Assembly (NCBI GenBank): GCA_045638685.1 | Contig: JAZUBT010000014.1 | Location: forward strand, 3,858-67,857 | Source of the DNA: SIG673 sp045638685 | GTDB lineage: Bacteria > Bacillota > Clostridia > Oscillospirales > CAG-272 | Direction: 5' to 3' | DNA length: 64,000 nucleotides | In this document: piece after piece, positions 17,135-25,807 of the stretch | Layout: each line of letters opens with the position of its first letter | Position numbering within the stretch: position 1 is the stretch's first letter | Notes under the pieces: model-generated | Database searches by the model: none | What the model was told of the DNA's origin: nothing | Seen by the model: the letters and a program-made list of their open reading frames with translations, nothing else | Made by a program: the position numbers and the translations under genes

Positions 17135-17163
17135 TTGACAACGGAGAAATTTAATTGTATAAT
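17135..17163 (+). promoter_or_regulatory. M16 peptidase promoter
   Basis: TTGACA (17135-17140), 17 bp, TATAAT (17158-17163), perfect consensus. The leader of about 73 nt contains AAAACCGATT/GCGGTCGGTTTT (about 17188-17217), which can fold into a hairpin. Confidence 0.88.
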
Positions 17164-17242
17164 TAAGAAAACGCAGATTTTCATCATAAAACCGATTCTT
17201 TAAAAGCGGTCGGTTTTATAATTTATCCGAAAGGTCTTTTTA

Positions 17243-18508
17243 ATGGAAAAAACTTTTTACACCAAAAACGGCACCCCCGTTCACAGCTACAAAAACACGA
17301 ATATTTCGTCCTTTGCCATTTCGCTATTTTTACGCTGCGGCCCTGTGTACGAGAGTGAAAACGAAAGCGGATTTGCCCACTTTTTCGAGCACATCGTTTT
17401 TCGCAATATAAACGCTATAATGGACGGAAAGCTCTACGAAACACTTGACGCGAGCGGTCTTTACTTCAACGCCGCCACCTATGTTAACTACGTCGAATTT
17501 TCTATAAGCGGCGCAAAGGAGCATTTTGAGGACGCCGCCAAAATAATCTCTCTCGTTCTCTCTCCGTTTGTTCTTTCGGCGGGGGAAATAGCCACCGAGA
17601 AAAAGCGGATAAAAGCAGAAATACGCGAGGACAGCGAAAGCTCTCTTGACCGTTTTTCCGATAAAGCAGTATATGGCGGAACGCCTCTTGCAAGACCGAT
17701 AACGGGAAAGTGCGGCGACGTCGAGCGTTTCGGACTTAAAATGCTCCGCATAAACAGAAAACGTTTTCTTACCAAGGAAAATATCTTCTTCTACGTTGGC
17801 GGAAGCTTTCAGGAAGCGAGCCTTGATTTTCTCACCTCGCTTATTGAAAAGCAGGAAATTTACTCCGGCCCCGCATTTACAAACATCGCACCCGTACCCG
17901 CGAGTTTCGGTAAAAGAGGCTGCTCCGTGGCGGTTAAAAACGCAGCGTCCTGCTCGGTAAAGCTGTCGTTTGATATTAAAAACGGAGATTACTCACTCCC
18001 CGAGCTTTTTTGTCTCTCCGACTGCCTTTTTGCTGGCGAAAGCTGTCCTATGTACCGAGAGCTATCCGAGAACACGGGACTGATTTACAGCTACGACGAG
18101 GCTCTACTCTGCTTTGAAAATATTTCGTTTTTAAGTGTCTCCTACGAGGTACGCGCAGACAAGCTTATGCGTAGCATTGAAACGGTAATAAAGATGCTTA
18201 AAAAGGCGAAGGCTGACGCGGGCAGACGACTTAAGCTCATCACCCCCGCTTACACCGACAACGCCTATCTTATGCTTGACAGCGCCGAAACCATTTCCTC
18301 CGATTTTGGGTATTTTAACCACATTTTAGGTTGCAAATACTACTCGGTGAGCGATCGATTTTCTGCCTTTTCCTCCCTTTCCGAGGAAAGAATAACCGCC
18401 CTTGCCGACGAGGTGTTTACGCCGGATAATCTTGTGATTTCAGTTAAGGGAAACAAAAAGAAAATTGACGTTACGGAGATAAAGAGGATAGTGAAAGAAA
18501 ATTTATAA
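17243..18508 (+). CDS. M16 family zinc peptidase (insulinase-like, single-unit)
   Basis: 421 residues. The inverted zinc motif HFFEH is at residues 46-50, and the downstream metal-binding Glu is within KKRIKAEIRED, so the active site looks complete. No signal peptide. Length fits the half-size M16B proteins that work as pairs, yet no partner gene is adjacent; it may act as a homodimer or the partner is elsewhere. AAAGG lies about 8 bases before the ATG. It is the only plus-strand gene of the first 28 kb and is monocistronic between its promoter and a shared terminator. Confidence 0.9.
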   Translation: MEKTFYTKNGTPVHSYKNTNISSFAISLFLRCGPVYESENESGFAHFFEHIVFRNINAIMDGKLYETLDASGLYFNAATYVNYVEFSISGAKEHFEDAAKIISLVLSPFVLSAGEIATEKKRIKAEIREDSESSLDRFSDKAVYGGTPLARPITGKCGDVERFGLKMLRINRKRFLTKENIFFYVGGSFQEASLDFLTSLIEKQEIYSGPAFTNIAPVPASFGKRGCSVAVKNAASCSVKLSFDIKNGDYSLPELFCLSDCLFAGESCPMYRELSENTGLIYSYDEALLCFENISFLSVSYEVRADKLMRSIETVIKMLKKAKADAGRRLKLITPAYTDNAYLMLDSAETISSDFGYFNHILGCKYYSVSDRFSAFSSLSEERITALADEVFTPDNLVISVKGNKKKIDVTEIKRIVKENL

Positions 18509-18513
18509 GAGAA

Positions 18514-18543
18514 AAAAGCCTTCCCGATTTGGGAAGGCTTTTT
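18514..18543. terminator. Bidirectional terminator between M16 peptidase gene and manA
   Basis: AAAAGCCTTCCC, loop GATTT, GGGAAGGCTTTT, with runs on both sides. Serves the convergent pair. Confidence 0.92.
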
Positions 18544-18550
18544 AAATTAA

Positions 18551-19495
18551 TTAAAGCGTTGATTTAACAACGTGCATATTGCCGCGGAAAGTGATTTCGC
18601 CCGCACCCGCAAAGGCGAAAACGGTGCTTCCCTTTGTAACGTTTATCTCCTCGTCGCTTGAAATTATCGCGCCTGCGCCCTCGGTAACGGTGAACGCCGC
18701 AAAGCTCTTTTCCGTAACGTCGGTTTTCTCCTCGCCGTGGACGTCGATAACAGAAACGTTAAAGAACGGGCAGGAAACCATCACCTTTTCGCTACCATTC
18801 TGCACACCCTTTTCGTAAAACTCGGTCTGTACGTTAAGGTTAGACGCTATAATTCCCTTTTCTATATGAAGTTCTCTTTCATTTCCGTTTGCATCCTTAC
18901 GCTTGTAGTCATAAAGACGGTAAGTGGTGTCGGACGTCTGCTGAATCTCGCATATCGTAATACCGGCGCCTATTGCGTGAATGGTACCCGCTTTAATAAA
19001 GAAGGTGTCGCCCGTCTTAACGGGAACCTTGTTAAGGTAATCGGTTATGGTGCCGTCAAGAATTGCCTCGCGGAACCTCTCGCCGCTTAATTTCTCCTTT
19101 ACGCCATAGTAAAGATACGCGTCCTTTTCCGCCTCGCAGATTATCCACATTTCGGTTTTACCGCCGTCCGCATTAAGCTCTTTAGCGTTTTCGTCGCTCG
19201 GGTGGACCTGTATTGAAAGCGGCTGCGCGGCATCTATAAGCTTAATGAGTATAGGTAATTTATCATTCCCGTCTGCCGCTGTTCCGAGAATCTCCTTTCC
19301 CTCGGCGGCAATAACCTCATTAATAGTTTTTCCGTCATATTTACCACCGTCAGCGCGACTCTCCTTGCCCTCGTATCCTGAAAGCTCCCACGCCTCGGCA
19401 ATATCCTTAAACGCGGTTTTTCCGTATTTATCGTAAAGATTTGTACCTCCCCATATCGCCTTATGGCAGTATGGCTTTAATTTTACAAGCTTCAT
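18551..19495 (-). CDS. manA: Mannose-6-phosphate isomerase, class I
   Basis: 314 residues, the short Gram-positive form. Interconverts mannose-6-P and fructose-6-P with zinc. Zinc-ligand blocks: QVHPSDENA, KTEMWII, and IHAIGAG with the third His. KPYCHKAIWGG at the start is the usual opening motif. AAGGAG precedes the ATG. It follows the amidase gene by 29 bp and is probably read with it. Confidence 0.95.
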   Translation of the reverse strand: MKLVKLKPYCHKAIWGGTNLYDKYGKTAFKDIAEAWELSGYEGKESRADGGKYDGKTINEVIAAEGKEILGTAADGNDKLPILIKLIDAAQPLSIQVHPSDENAKELNADGGKTEMWIICEAEKDAYLYYGVKEKLSGERFREAILDGTITDYLNKVPVKTGDTFFIKAGTIHAIGAGITICEIQQTSDTTYRLYDYKRKDANGNERELHIEKGIIASNLNVQTEFYEKGVQNGSEKVMVSCPFFNVSVIDVHGEEKTDVTEKSFAAFTVTEGAGAIISSDEEINVTKGSTVFAFAGAGEITFRGNMHVVKSTL

Positions 19496-19524
19496 CCTTG
19501 ATTTTCTCCTTTGTATTTCTTAAG

Positions 19525-20091
19525 TTATGTTAATCCGTAGTAGTCAAGCAGTCCGTTATATATTCCCCTTGCGTAAAGCGCAGGATTATCGTTCATAAAC
19601 GCCGCCTCGCCGGGGTTAGTTATAAAACCGAGCTCAATAAGTACTGCGGGCATATTGGTTTTTCTTAAAACGTAAAGCGACGGTCTTACAAAAACGCCTC
19701 TGTTAGGATACCCCGTAGCATCGGTGAGATTTTCAAGAATATCCTCCGCAAGCGCCTCTGCCGGACTGCTTCTGCTGAAAATGTAAGCCTCACTTCCCGT
19801 TGCCGACGTTATATCCGAGGCGTTTACGTGAATGGACAGAAACGCGTCCGCGCCATAGTTATTGGCGGCTGTCGTTCTGATATTAAGGCTCTCCGCATTT
19901 GACGTTCCGAGAACCTCCGACGGACTGCCGCGCGAAAGAAGGACGTCAAAATTTCCGTTTTGTCGGAGCAGATCGGCAAGAGCCACGCCGACCGCGTAAG
20001 TAATATCCTGCTCGCGAAGTCCGTTTCCCTCGGCGCCCGCATTAGGATTTCGTGGGTTATGTCCCTGATCAATAAAAATCTTGATAGCCAT
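19525..20091 (-). CDS. N-acetylmuramoyl-L-alanine amidase (Amidase_3)
   Basis: 188 residues covering just the catalytic domain: IFIDQGHNPRNP with the first zinc His, a Glu in GNGLREQDITY, FLSIHVNAS with the second zinc His, and the catalytic Glu in VLIELGFITNP. It hydrolyses the amide between muramic acid and the peptide stem. No signal peptide and no cell-wall-binding domain are present, unlike exported autolysins; it could be released by lysis, act as an endolysin-like or spore-related enzyme, or use a non-classical route. GAGGAG precedes the ATG. No phage genes are nearby. Confidence 0.93.
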   Translation of the reverse strand: MAIKIFIDQGHNPRNPNAGAEGNGLREQDITYAVGVALADLLRQNGNFDVLLSRGSPSEVLGTSNAESLNIRTTAANNYGADAFLSIHVNASDITSATGSEAYIFSRSSPAEALAEDILENLTDATGYPNRGVFVRPSLYVLRKTNMPAVLIELGFITNPGEAAFMNDNPALYARGIYNGLLDYYGLT

Positions 20092-20224
20092 AGCTTTCTC
20101 CTCTAAGAAATGTTTTGCCGTTTTAACGGCGTTCGTTACATTATATTCTTAAAAAGGGAGTTATGCCACGGCTGTCTCGACATTTTTTAGTGTTTTTAGG
20201 TCTAAAACGGATTTTTAAACCGTC

Positions 20225-21523
20225 TTATTCCGGAGATTTTTCTCCGCATTCGGGGCAGAATTTAAACGAAGCTTTTGACTTATATCCGCATTTACATATA
20301 AACTCATCTGCCGGCTTCTTGCTTCCGCACTCCGGACAGAATTTTCCGGTATTTACCGATCCACAGGCGCATTTCCACCCTCCTTCGGGCATCTGCACCG
20401 GCTTTTTAGCTCCGCACTGATAGCAGAACTTTCCTTTATTTCCCGCTCCGCATTCACATTCCCATACGGAATTGCTCTCTTCCGCCTTTTTAGCTGCTTC
20501 TCTTTCGGCATTTTCCTTTTCGTTAAGCGCCGCGGCGGTGTTAAGAAGTGCTCCCTGCGACTGGGCGTTATTTCCCATAGCGTTGCCCATCATTCCGAGT
20601 CCCATAAATCCTGTCATAGCGCCCGCTGAGTTTTCCGCCGCCCTTTGCATCGCCTGCATCTGAGCGTAGGCAAGGCCTCCAGCCATCGCATTAGGATTTG
20701 AATGCATAACGTTGGTATCAAACTCCTCTATACGCTTACGGCTCTTTTCGTCGGGCGTAACCTTGACTATTGCTACGGAAACGACGTCGAGACCGCGTTT
20801 TACGCCCCACTCCTCGTCGAGAGTTTCGGACATATATTTCGCTATTTCTCTCTGCTTCATCGGAATCTGACTAAACTTTATTCCTTCCGCGGAAAGCATA
20901 CCGAGAGAGGTGTCAAGAGCGGTCATAAACTCGTCCTTGCACATATCCATAAGCGTATCCTTGGTATAGACGTCGGAAACCGCTCCCGCGACCGACGAGA
21001 AGAACACGATAGGATCCTTTATACGGAATGAAAACTGTCCGAAATATCTGATGTAAAGGGCGGTTCTGTAATAAGGATCGTCGTACACCATAGGAGAGGT
21101 TGTACCGAACTTATTATCCATTATTTCCTTTACGTTGACGTAGTAAACTCTCTGAACCTTTGCCTTGTCTCCGCCAAAGGTAAAGCGTTCTCCAACCTTT
21201 TTAAAGGAATCAACGATACCGTTCCAAAGTCCGCCGCAGAAAATTGACGGCTCGCTCGAAGCGTCCCAGATAAATCTTCCCGGCTCCGCGCAAAACTCAA
21301 CAATCTTTCCGTCCTCAACGATTATAGCTGCCTGACCTTCGGCAACCGCGATAGCCGAGCCGTTTGAAATAATATCCTCTTTTCCCTTATTATTTCCCTT
21401 TGTCTGCTTTTTTCCTTTAACTATAAGCTGATCGCCTGTCATAGAATCAGCCCAGAAGTACTCCTTCCACTGGTCGGCAAGAACGCTTCCCGCCGCGCCA
21501 AGCGCTGCTCTGATAAGTCCCAT
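20225..21523 (-). CDS. SPFH-domain protein with C-terminal zinc ribbons (YdjI-like)
   Basis: 432 residues. The N-terminal two thirds match the SPFH/virion-core-like family (MGLIRAALGAAGSVLADQW opening, then AEGQAAIIVEDGKIV and the band-7-like core). A Met/Ala/Gly-rich linker with HSNPNAMAGGLAYAQM follows at about 275-330. Three Cys4 zinc ribbons end the protein: CECGAGNKGKFCYQCG, CACGSVNTGKFCPECG and CKCGYKSKASFKFCPECG. Such proteins form membrane-associated assemblies in stress responses in Firmicutes; the specific role here is inferred. No transmembrane helix is evident. Own promoter at 21585-21613. Confidence 0.9.
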   Translation of the reverse strand: MGLIRAALGAAGSVLADQWKEYFWADSMTGDQLIVKGKKQTKGNNKGKEDIISNGSAIAVAEGQAAIIVEDGKIVEFCAEPGRFIWDASSEPSIFCGGLWNGIVDSFKKVGERFTFGGDKAKVQRVYYVNVKEIMDNKFGTTSPMVYDDPYYRTALYIRYFGQFSFRIKDPIVFFSSVAGAVSDVYTKDTLMDMCKDEFMTALDTSLGMLSAEGIKFSQIPMKQREIAKYMSETLDEEWGVKRGLDVVSVAIVKVTPDEKSRKRIEEFDTNVMHSNPNAMAGGLAYAQMQAMQRAAENSAGAMTGFMGLGMMGNAMGNNAQSQGALLNTAAALNEKENAEREAAKKAEESNSVWECECGAGNKGKFCYQCGAKKPVQMPEGGWKCACGSVNTGKFCPECGSKKPADEFICKCGYKSKASFKFCPECGEKSPE

Positions 21524-21584
21524 ATTTTAATTCCTTTCCGTACGTAAAAATGAATGTAATTAAAGAGTTTATTCTTATAATAAT

Positions 21585-21613
21585 ATTTTACAGCATTAAA
21601 AACTCCGTGTCAA
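21585..21613 (-). promoter_or_regulatory. Promoter of the SPFH/zinc-ribbon gene
   Basis: Minus strand TTGACA (21613-21608), 17 bp, TAAAAT (21590-21585). Confidence 0.8.
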
Positions 21614-21676
21614 GTAATGTTTCATTAATTTATGAAAAAAATTTCTTGCATTTTTGATATAATTTCACAAATTAAG

Positions 21677-21710
21677 AAAAATCCCCGCAGCTGAAAAACA
21701 GCGGCAGGGA
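21677..21710 (-). terminator. Terminator of the murD-WYL transcript
   Basis: TCCCTGCCGCTG and CAGCTGCGGGGA (minus strand, 21710-21682) around an A/T loop, then a short U-run. Confidence 0.8.
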
Positions 21711-21756
21711 ATTTATTGTTTTTTACAAAGCAATAAAAGCGGCACTAAGTTAAAGC

Positions 21757-22752
21757 TTACTCTTTACTACTCTTTTCAAAGCCTTGCATAGCTCTTAAAA
21801 TCTGCTCTTTATATTCATTAACGACGCTTTCCGGAGAAAGAATTTGAAGCGCTCCGTCAAAGCCGAAAACCCAGGAGAAAAATCTTACGCTTATTTCTAT
21901 TGGCGCATAAAACTCAAAGCAGTCTCCCTGCTCGGTAACGTTCAGAGACATACCGAAACGGTCAAACATTGCCCCCGCAAAACGGTTATCGCAGCGAAAA
22001 TGCACCATTTCCTCTCTACCCTTAAACATTTCAAAAACGTTTCCGTAGTATTTTGCGAGAGATATTTTTTCAAATTCCTCCCTTCCACGTCTTGCCTCTC
22101 CGGTAAGCTTAATTTTCTCCATTCTGTCAACGCGGTAATGTCTTATTCCGCGGAAATCGTGATCAAAGGCTATAAGATAGTAGTTATCCTCTCTCCACAT
22201 AAGAGACCAAGGGCTTACACGGTAGCTTTCTCCGTTTCTTCTTTCCACCTTCTTTTTCGATGGAGTTAGCTCGGTATATTTAAAGGTAATCGAGCTGTTT
22301 TCGGATATTCCTTTATGTATATCGTCTATCAGATACAGAACACCGCTCTGCTTTTCTTCTCTGTCGTAAACGTAAACGCTTCGCGAGAGCTCGCTTTCCT
22401 CATATCGGCTGGAAAGCTTTGACAGCTTTTTAATAAGAGACGTACACTGCTTTTTGGATATAAAACGGCAGGACTGAACGGCGTCAACAAGCATTTTCAG
22501 CTCCGCAAGCTCAAAGTCTCTGCTTAATGTACGAAAGCCGCCGCTTCTTCCCTCCACCTGCATAACGTCGATAAGCCCCGCGTCATCAAGCGCGTATATA
22601 TCGCTGTAAACGCTTTTTCTTTCGGCTGAAATCCCATACTTTTCGAGGAGCTCTATTATTTTTTTAGTTGTAACCGAGTGATTTTCGTCCGTTTCTCTTA
22701 AAAGAATATCTCTGACGTAAAGCGCTTTAAGTCTTTGGTTTTCCTTTTTCAT
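21757..22752 (-). CDS. WYL-domain transcriptional regulator
   Basis: 331 residues. The N-terminal winged helix-turn-helix (about 1-70, with VTTKKIIELLEKYG and AERKSVYSDIYAL) is the DeoR/YafY-type DNA-binding part. The WYL domain spans about 150-235 (YRVSPWSLMWREDNYYLIAF, with DHDFRGIRHYRVDRM), and a WCX-like C-terminus closes the protein. WYL proteins sense nucleic acids or nucleotides in several systems; the target here is unknown. AGAGGAAAAATGCT precedes the ATG. It starts 37 bp after murD and is probably co-transcribed, which need not mean a shared function. Confidence 0.92.
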   Translation of the reverse strand: MKKENQRLKALYVRDILLRETDENHSVTTKKIIELLEKYGISAERKSVYSDIYALDDAGLIDVMQVEGRSGGFRTLSRDFELAELKMLVDAVQSCRFISKKQCTSLIKKLSKLSSRYEESELSRSVYVYDREEKQSGVLYLIDDIHKGISENSSITFKYTELTPSKKKVERRNGESYRVSPWSLMWREDNYYLIAFDHDFRGIRHYRVDRMEKIKLTGEARRGREEFEKISLAKYYGNVFEMFKGREEMVHFRCDNRFAGAMFDRFGMSLNVTEQGDCFEFYAPIEISVRFFSWVFGFDGALQILSPESVVNEYKEQILRAMQGFEKSSKE

Positions 22753-22789
22753 AGCATTTTTCCTCTATTTTAATATCGTAAGTTACAAT

Positions 22790-24166
22790 TTATAACGAGT
22801 TTGCAATTTTCTTAAATAATCTTCCGCGCTGCTCAAAATTTTCAAAAGCATCAAAGCTTGCCGATGCCGGAGAAAGCAAAACCTTGCCTCCGTCCTTGGT
22901 TAGCTCCGCCGCTATACGCACCGCTTTTTCAAAGTCATTTTCATAGTAAACGTTACAGCTTTGTCCGTAGGCGCACTGTTTTTCTATCGCTTTTTTTATC
23001 ACGTCGGCTGACGCGCCCGTTACCACTACGTTATCTGCACGTTTTAGCAGCTCATACGCAAACTCTCCGTAATCGAGATGCTTATCGTATCCGCCGCAGA
23101 TTACAGTCAGCGGCTTTTCAAAGCATTTAAGCGTTATAACAGACCTCGACGGAGTGGAATCAATGGAGCTGTTATAGAACGAGACTCCGCCTATATTTCG
23201 CACAAATTCCATTCTGTGCTCCGCTCCCGAAAAGGTTTCAAAAACGCTCTTTATATCGGAAAAGGCAGCGTCATTTTTGGTTATTCCGATAGCCGTCATA
23301 TAGTTTTGTATATTATGAAATCCGGGGATTTTTATTATATTTCCGTCAAGTATCCTTTTTCCGTAAAGGTAAATACCGCCGTCCTTAAAATATATATCGG
23401 TATTATCTCCCGATGGAGAGATTTCGGTAATTTTACTCGGTAGCGAATGCTTCTCTACACTTAAATATTTATTTTTTAGCAGCGATAACGTTTGGGTATC
23501 GGTTACAAGCTCACAGCAGCCCTTTCCCGAATAAATACGCCGTTTAGCACTTACGTATTCCGTCATATTTCTATGGTAATCAAGGTGATTTTCGGTTATA
23601 TTGGTTATCGCCGCGATATACGGAGAAGTGCACATAGTCATAAGCTGAAAGCTTGAAAGCTCGGCAACGGTAACGTCATTTTCCGTAAGAAGGTCAAGAA
23701 ATGAGATAAGCGGAGTACCGATATTTCCCCCAACAAACACTCTTTTTTTACTGTTTTCAAAGGCTTTTTCAAGGATTTTTCCTGTAATGGTGGTTGTTGT
23801 TGTTTTTCCGTCGCTACCGGTTATTCCGTATATTTTCCCCCTTGCTCTTTCAAAAAACAGCTCCGTTTCGCTGCTTAAAATCGCTCCGCTATCTACCGCC
23901 TCGGTTACCTCTCTCCGAAAGGGGCTTATCCCCGGCGTTCTGAACACAAAGTCAAATTTATTTTTATTTGTACTGTTAAAAAGCTTTATGCCTCCACATC
24001 CGTCTTTTTCCGTTTCCGAAATAATTACAGCTTCCGACTTCTTTTTATCTGCTACGGTAACGTTTGCTCCGTTTTTTATCAGCCATTTCGCAAGCGCTCG
24101 GTTTGATTTTCCAAATCCAAGCAGCAGACATTTACTTCCTGAAAAGCTTTTCGGAAGATTAATCAA
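22790..24166 (-). CDS. murD: UDP-N-acetylmuramoylalanine-D-glutamate ligase
   Basis: 458 residues from the TTG at 24166. Adds D-Glu to UDP-MurNAc-L-Ala in peptidoglycan synthesis. The N-terminal Rossmann part is CLLLGFGKSNRALAKWL, the ATP loop is GITGSDGKTTTTT, then NITENHLDYH and the C-terminal domain with HRMEFV. The start is chosen because AAAGGGG lies 7 bases before this TTG and gives the normal family length of about 450. The frame stays open to 24385, but the added residues are translated tandem repeats. No other mur gene is in the window, so this murD is outside the usual dcw cluster. Confidence 0.88.
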   Translation of the reverse strand: MINLPKSFSGSKCLLLGFGKSNRALAKWLIKNGANVTVADKKKSEAVIISETEKDGCGGIKLFNSTNKNKFDFVFRTPGISPFRREVTEAVDSGAILSSETELFFERARGKIYGITGSDGKTTTTTITGKILEKAFENSKKRVFVGGNIGTPLISFLDLLTENDVTVAELSSFQLMTMCTSPYIAAITNITENHLDYHRNMTEYVSAKRRIYSGKGCCELVTDTQTLSLLKNKYLSVEKHSLPSKITEISPSGDNTDIYFKDGGIYLYGKRILDGNIIKIPGFHNIQNYMTAIGITKNDAAFSDIKSVFETFSGAEHRMEFVRNIGGVSFYNSSIDSTPSRSVITLKCFEKPLTVICGGYDKHLDYGEFAYELLKRADNVVVTGASADVIKKAIEKQCAYGQSCNVYYENDFEKAVRIAAELTKDGGKVLLSPASASFDAFENFEQRGRLFKKIANSL

Positions 24167-24250
24167 AAAATAACCCCTTTCAGATAAATAATTTCTTACA
24201 AGCATTTTTAAAGCCGAACGTATATGGACGAACCTAAAATATATACCGAA

Positions 24251-24420
24251 CGAAATCCGAATATCACAGCTGAAATTCGAATTTATAACAGCAAAATTCA
24301 AAATTATTAAAGCAAAATCCGAGTTTATAACAGTGAAATTCAAAATTATTAAAGCAAAATCCGAGTTTATAACAACGAAATTCAAAATTATTACAGCAAA
24401 ATCCGAATTTATAATAGCAA
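24251..24420. repeat. AT-rich 21-bp tandem repeat array between rnpB and murD
   Basis: About eight units of roughly 21 bp alternate between two forms, AAATTCAAAATTATTAAAGC-like and AAATCCGAGTTTATAACAGT-like, so a 42-bp higher-order unit repeats three times nearly exactly. Twenty-one bp is two helical turns, so the A/T tracts are in phase and the segment may be curved. It is not CRISPR: there are no unique spacers. Confidence 0.85.
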
Positions 24421-24421
24421 A

Positions 24422-24462
24422 AAGACCGTAGCAGATAAACTTTAACGTCTGTTAACGGTCTT
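24422..24462 (-). terminator. rnpB: rnpB terminator
   Basis: AAGACCGT and ACGGTCTT arms (24462-24422) on the minus strand with a UUUUUG tail, directly after the RNase P RNA. Confidence 0.82.
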
Positions 24463-24473
24463 TTTTCTCTTTG

Positions 24474-24844
24474 GTGAGAGTGGACTTATAAGCCGGGTTC
24501 TGTGCCGGTTAAAACCGACCGCAGTTATCTATCTTGGCTGCACGTCGCCGCGCAGCTCCTCGCCACCTGCGAAAAAACATCGGGCAAATGCGGATTGCTC
24601 CTTTTCGCGTGCGGTGTTGCTTTGGATAGGGTTTACATTTGCGACTTTGTTACCAAAGTGCCGGTGAGCTCTTACCTCGCCTTTCCATCCTTACCTGCCG
24701 TGAAGACAGGCGGTTTATTTCTGTTGCACTTTCCCGGAGGTTACCCTCGGCTGACGTTATCAGTTATCCTGCCCTGTAAAGCCCGGACTTTCCTCATAAT
24801 AATACCTTTCGGCGTGATATTACGCAACTGCGCCGTCTACTCCC
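24474..24844 (-). ncRNA. rnpB: RNase P RNA
   Basis: About 370 nt. The universal 5' block GAGGAAAGTCCGGGCT is at about 24798-24783 on the minus strand, and the 3' block with ACAGAACCCGGCTTATA is at about 24505-24485. P1 forms from GAGTAGAC at the 5' end and GTCCACTC at the 3' end. It is the catalytic RNA that trims tRNA 5' ends. The start fits a perfect promoter at 24851-24879 and a terminator follows. rnpM (ylxR), a small protein recently linked to RNase P RNA in Bacillus, is also in this window (55321-55599). Confidence 0.95.
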
Positions 24845-24850
24845 ATAATC

Positions 24851-24879
24851 ATTATACACGGAAAGAATTTTTTTGTCAA
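24851..24879 (-). promoter_or_regulatory. rnpB: rnpB promoter
   Basis: Minus strand TTGACA (24879-24874), 17 bp, TATAAT (24856-24851), perfect consensus as expected for an abundant RNA. Confidence 0.9.
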
Positions 24880-24897
24880 GATTATTCGTTGAATTGA

Positions 24898-25012
24898 CCT
24901 GAAATTTGTATTTAACAGCTTAATAATTTAATTCGGCATAAAATTTGCATTTAACAGTCAAATAATTTGATTTGGCCTCAAATTTACGTTTAACAGCTTA
25001 ATTTTTAAGCAG
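24898..25012. repeat. AT-rich 39-bp tandem repeat upstream of rnpB
   Basis: Almost three copies of a 39-bp unit starting at 24898, 24937 and 24976, each beginning with a C-A/T-rich AAATTT block and containing TTTAACAG. It is unrelated in register to the 21-bp array on the other side of rnpB but similar in composition. Confidence 0.75.
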
Positions 25013-25037
25013 AAATAAGCTTTTTAGCTGTTTTAGT

Positions 25038-25682
25038 TCAGACGTTTCTCGGAAGCCCCGTTGCAAGCTCTCCCATATGCTCGCTATACCCGTATTTTAC
25101 TAACTTAAACTCTCCGTCCTCGACATCAATAACGGTAACCGATGCGTTAGGCGCCCAGATTACCTCCCTTGCAAGCTCTACGGGAATCCCTTTAGCCTTA
25201 ACACACGCCATTCTTATAGGGGTTGCGTGAGTAGCAATACATACCGTCTCTCCCTCGTACATTCCCGCTATCCTTAAAAGCTCGGCAATTATTCTGTCGG
25301 AAAGCTCTTTAACACTCTCGCCGCCCGTCGGTCTTGCATTACCGATATCCTCTCTCCAACACTTAAAATCCTCGGCAAATTCGGTTTCAAGATCGTTAAA
25401 AAGCCTGTTTTCCCACTCACCCGCGTAAATTTCGCGAAGCTCGGTATCAGCTATAATACTTAAATTCTTTTCGTCTGCGATATGCTCAGCAGTCTGCCAC
25501 GCTCTTTTAAGATCGCTTGAATATATAACGTCTATTTTTTCGTTTTTAAGGTATTTTGCCGTACACTGCGCCTGCCTATGCCCAAGCTCGGTAAGGTCAA
25601 GGTCGGTATGTCCGAGAAAGGAACGAACGAGATTTCCTTCGCTCTGTCCGTGTCTGACAAGAATAAGTCTGCATTTACTCAT
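25038..25682 (-). CDS. Histidine phosphatase family protein (phosphoglycerate mutase-like)
   Basis: 214 residues. The catalytic RHG is in LILVRHGQSEGN at residues 6-17, with a second catalytic His in CIATHATPIRM and a Glu in LREIYAGEWE. This branch includes cofactor-dependent phosphoglycerate mutase-like proteins, alpha-ribazole phosphatases and broad phosphatases; the substrate cannot be told from sequence. No signal peptide. Located 126 bp after argJ, with a hairpin between them. Confidence 0.9.
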   Translation of the reverse strand: MSKCRLILVRHGQSEGNLVRSFLGHTDLDLTELGHRQAQCTAKYLKNEKIDVIYSSDLKRAWQTAEHIADEKNLSIIADTELREIYAGEWENRLFNDLETEFAEDFKCWREDIGNARPTGGESVKELSDRIIAELLRIAGMYEGETVCIATHATPIRMACVKAKGIPVELAREVIWAPNASVTVIDVEDGEFKLVKYGYSEHMGELATGLPRNV

Positions 25683-25718
25683 AATATCTCTCTTTTCGTC
25701 ATATTTTGCCGTAGTTAA

Positions 25719-25752
25719 AGCCGTAATCGTTATTTGTTTACGATTTACGGCT
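25719..25752 (-). terminator. argJ: Hairpin after argJ (possible terminator)
   Basis: AGCCGTAA-CGT and ACG-TTTACGGCT form a stem of about 12 bp with a 9-nt loop. The following U-run is short, so termination may be partial. Confidence 0.5.
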
Positions 25753-25807
25753 TAGCTTGTATTATATTTCTGCCGTCCGACATGTGTTTTTCGGTGGCGT
25801 TTTTTAG

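Noticed and set aside
19525..20091. Phage endolysin indicating a prophage
   Set aside because: No holin, structural, integrase or attachment-site signals nearby; neighbours are housekeeping genes.
24167..24385. N-terminal extension of murD by 73 residues
   Set aside because: The extra residues are translated 21-bp repeats and there is no ribosome site; AAAGGGG before TTG at 24166 gives normal MurD length.
24251..24420. Possible CRISPR array
   Set aside because: Units are contiguous and degenerate, without unique spacers, and no cas gene is in the window.
24502..24897. A plus-strand open frame of 131 codons
   Set aside because: It lies entirely over the RNase P RNA gene and its promoter on the other strand; an accidental frame.
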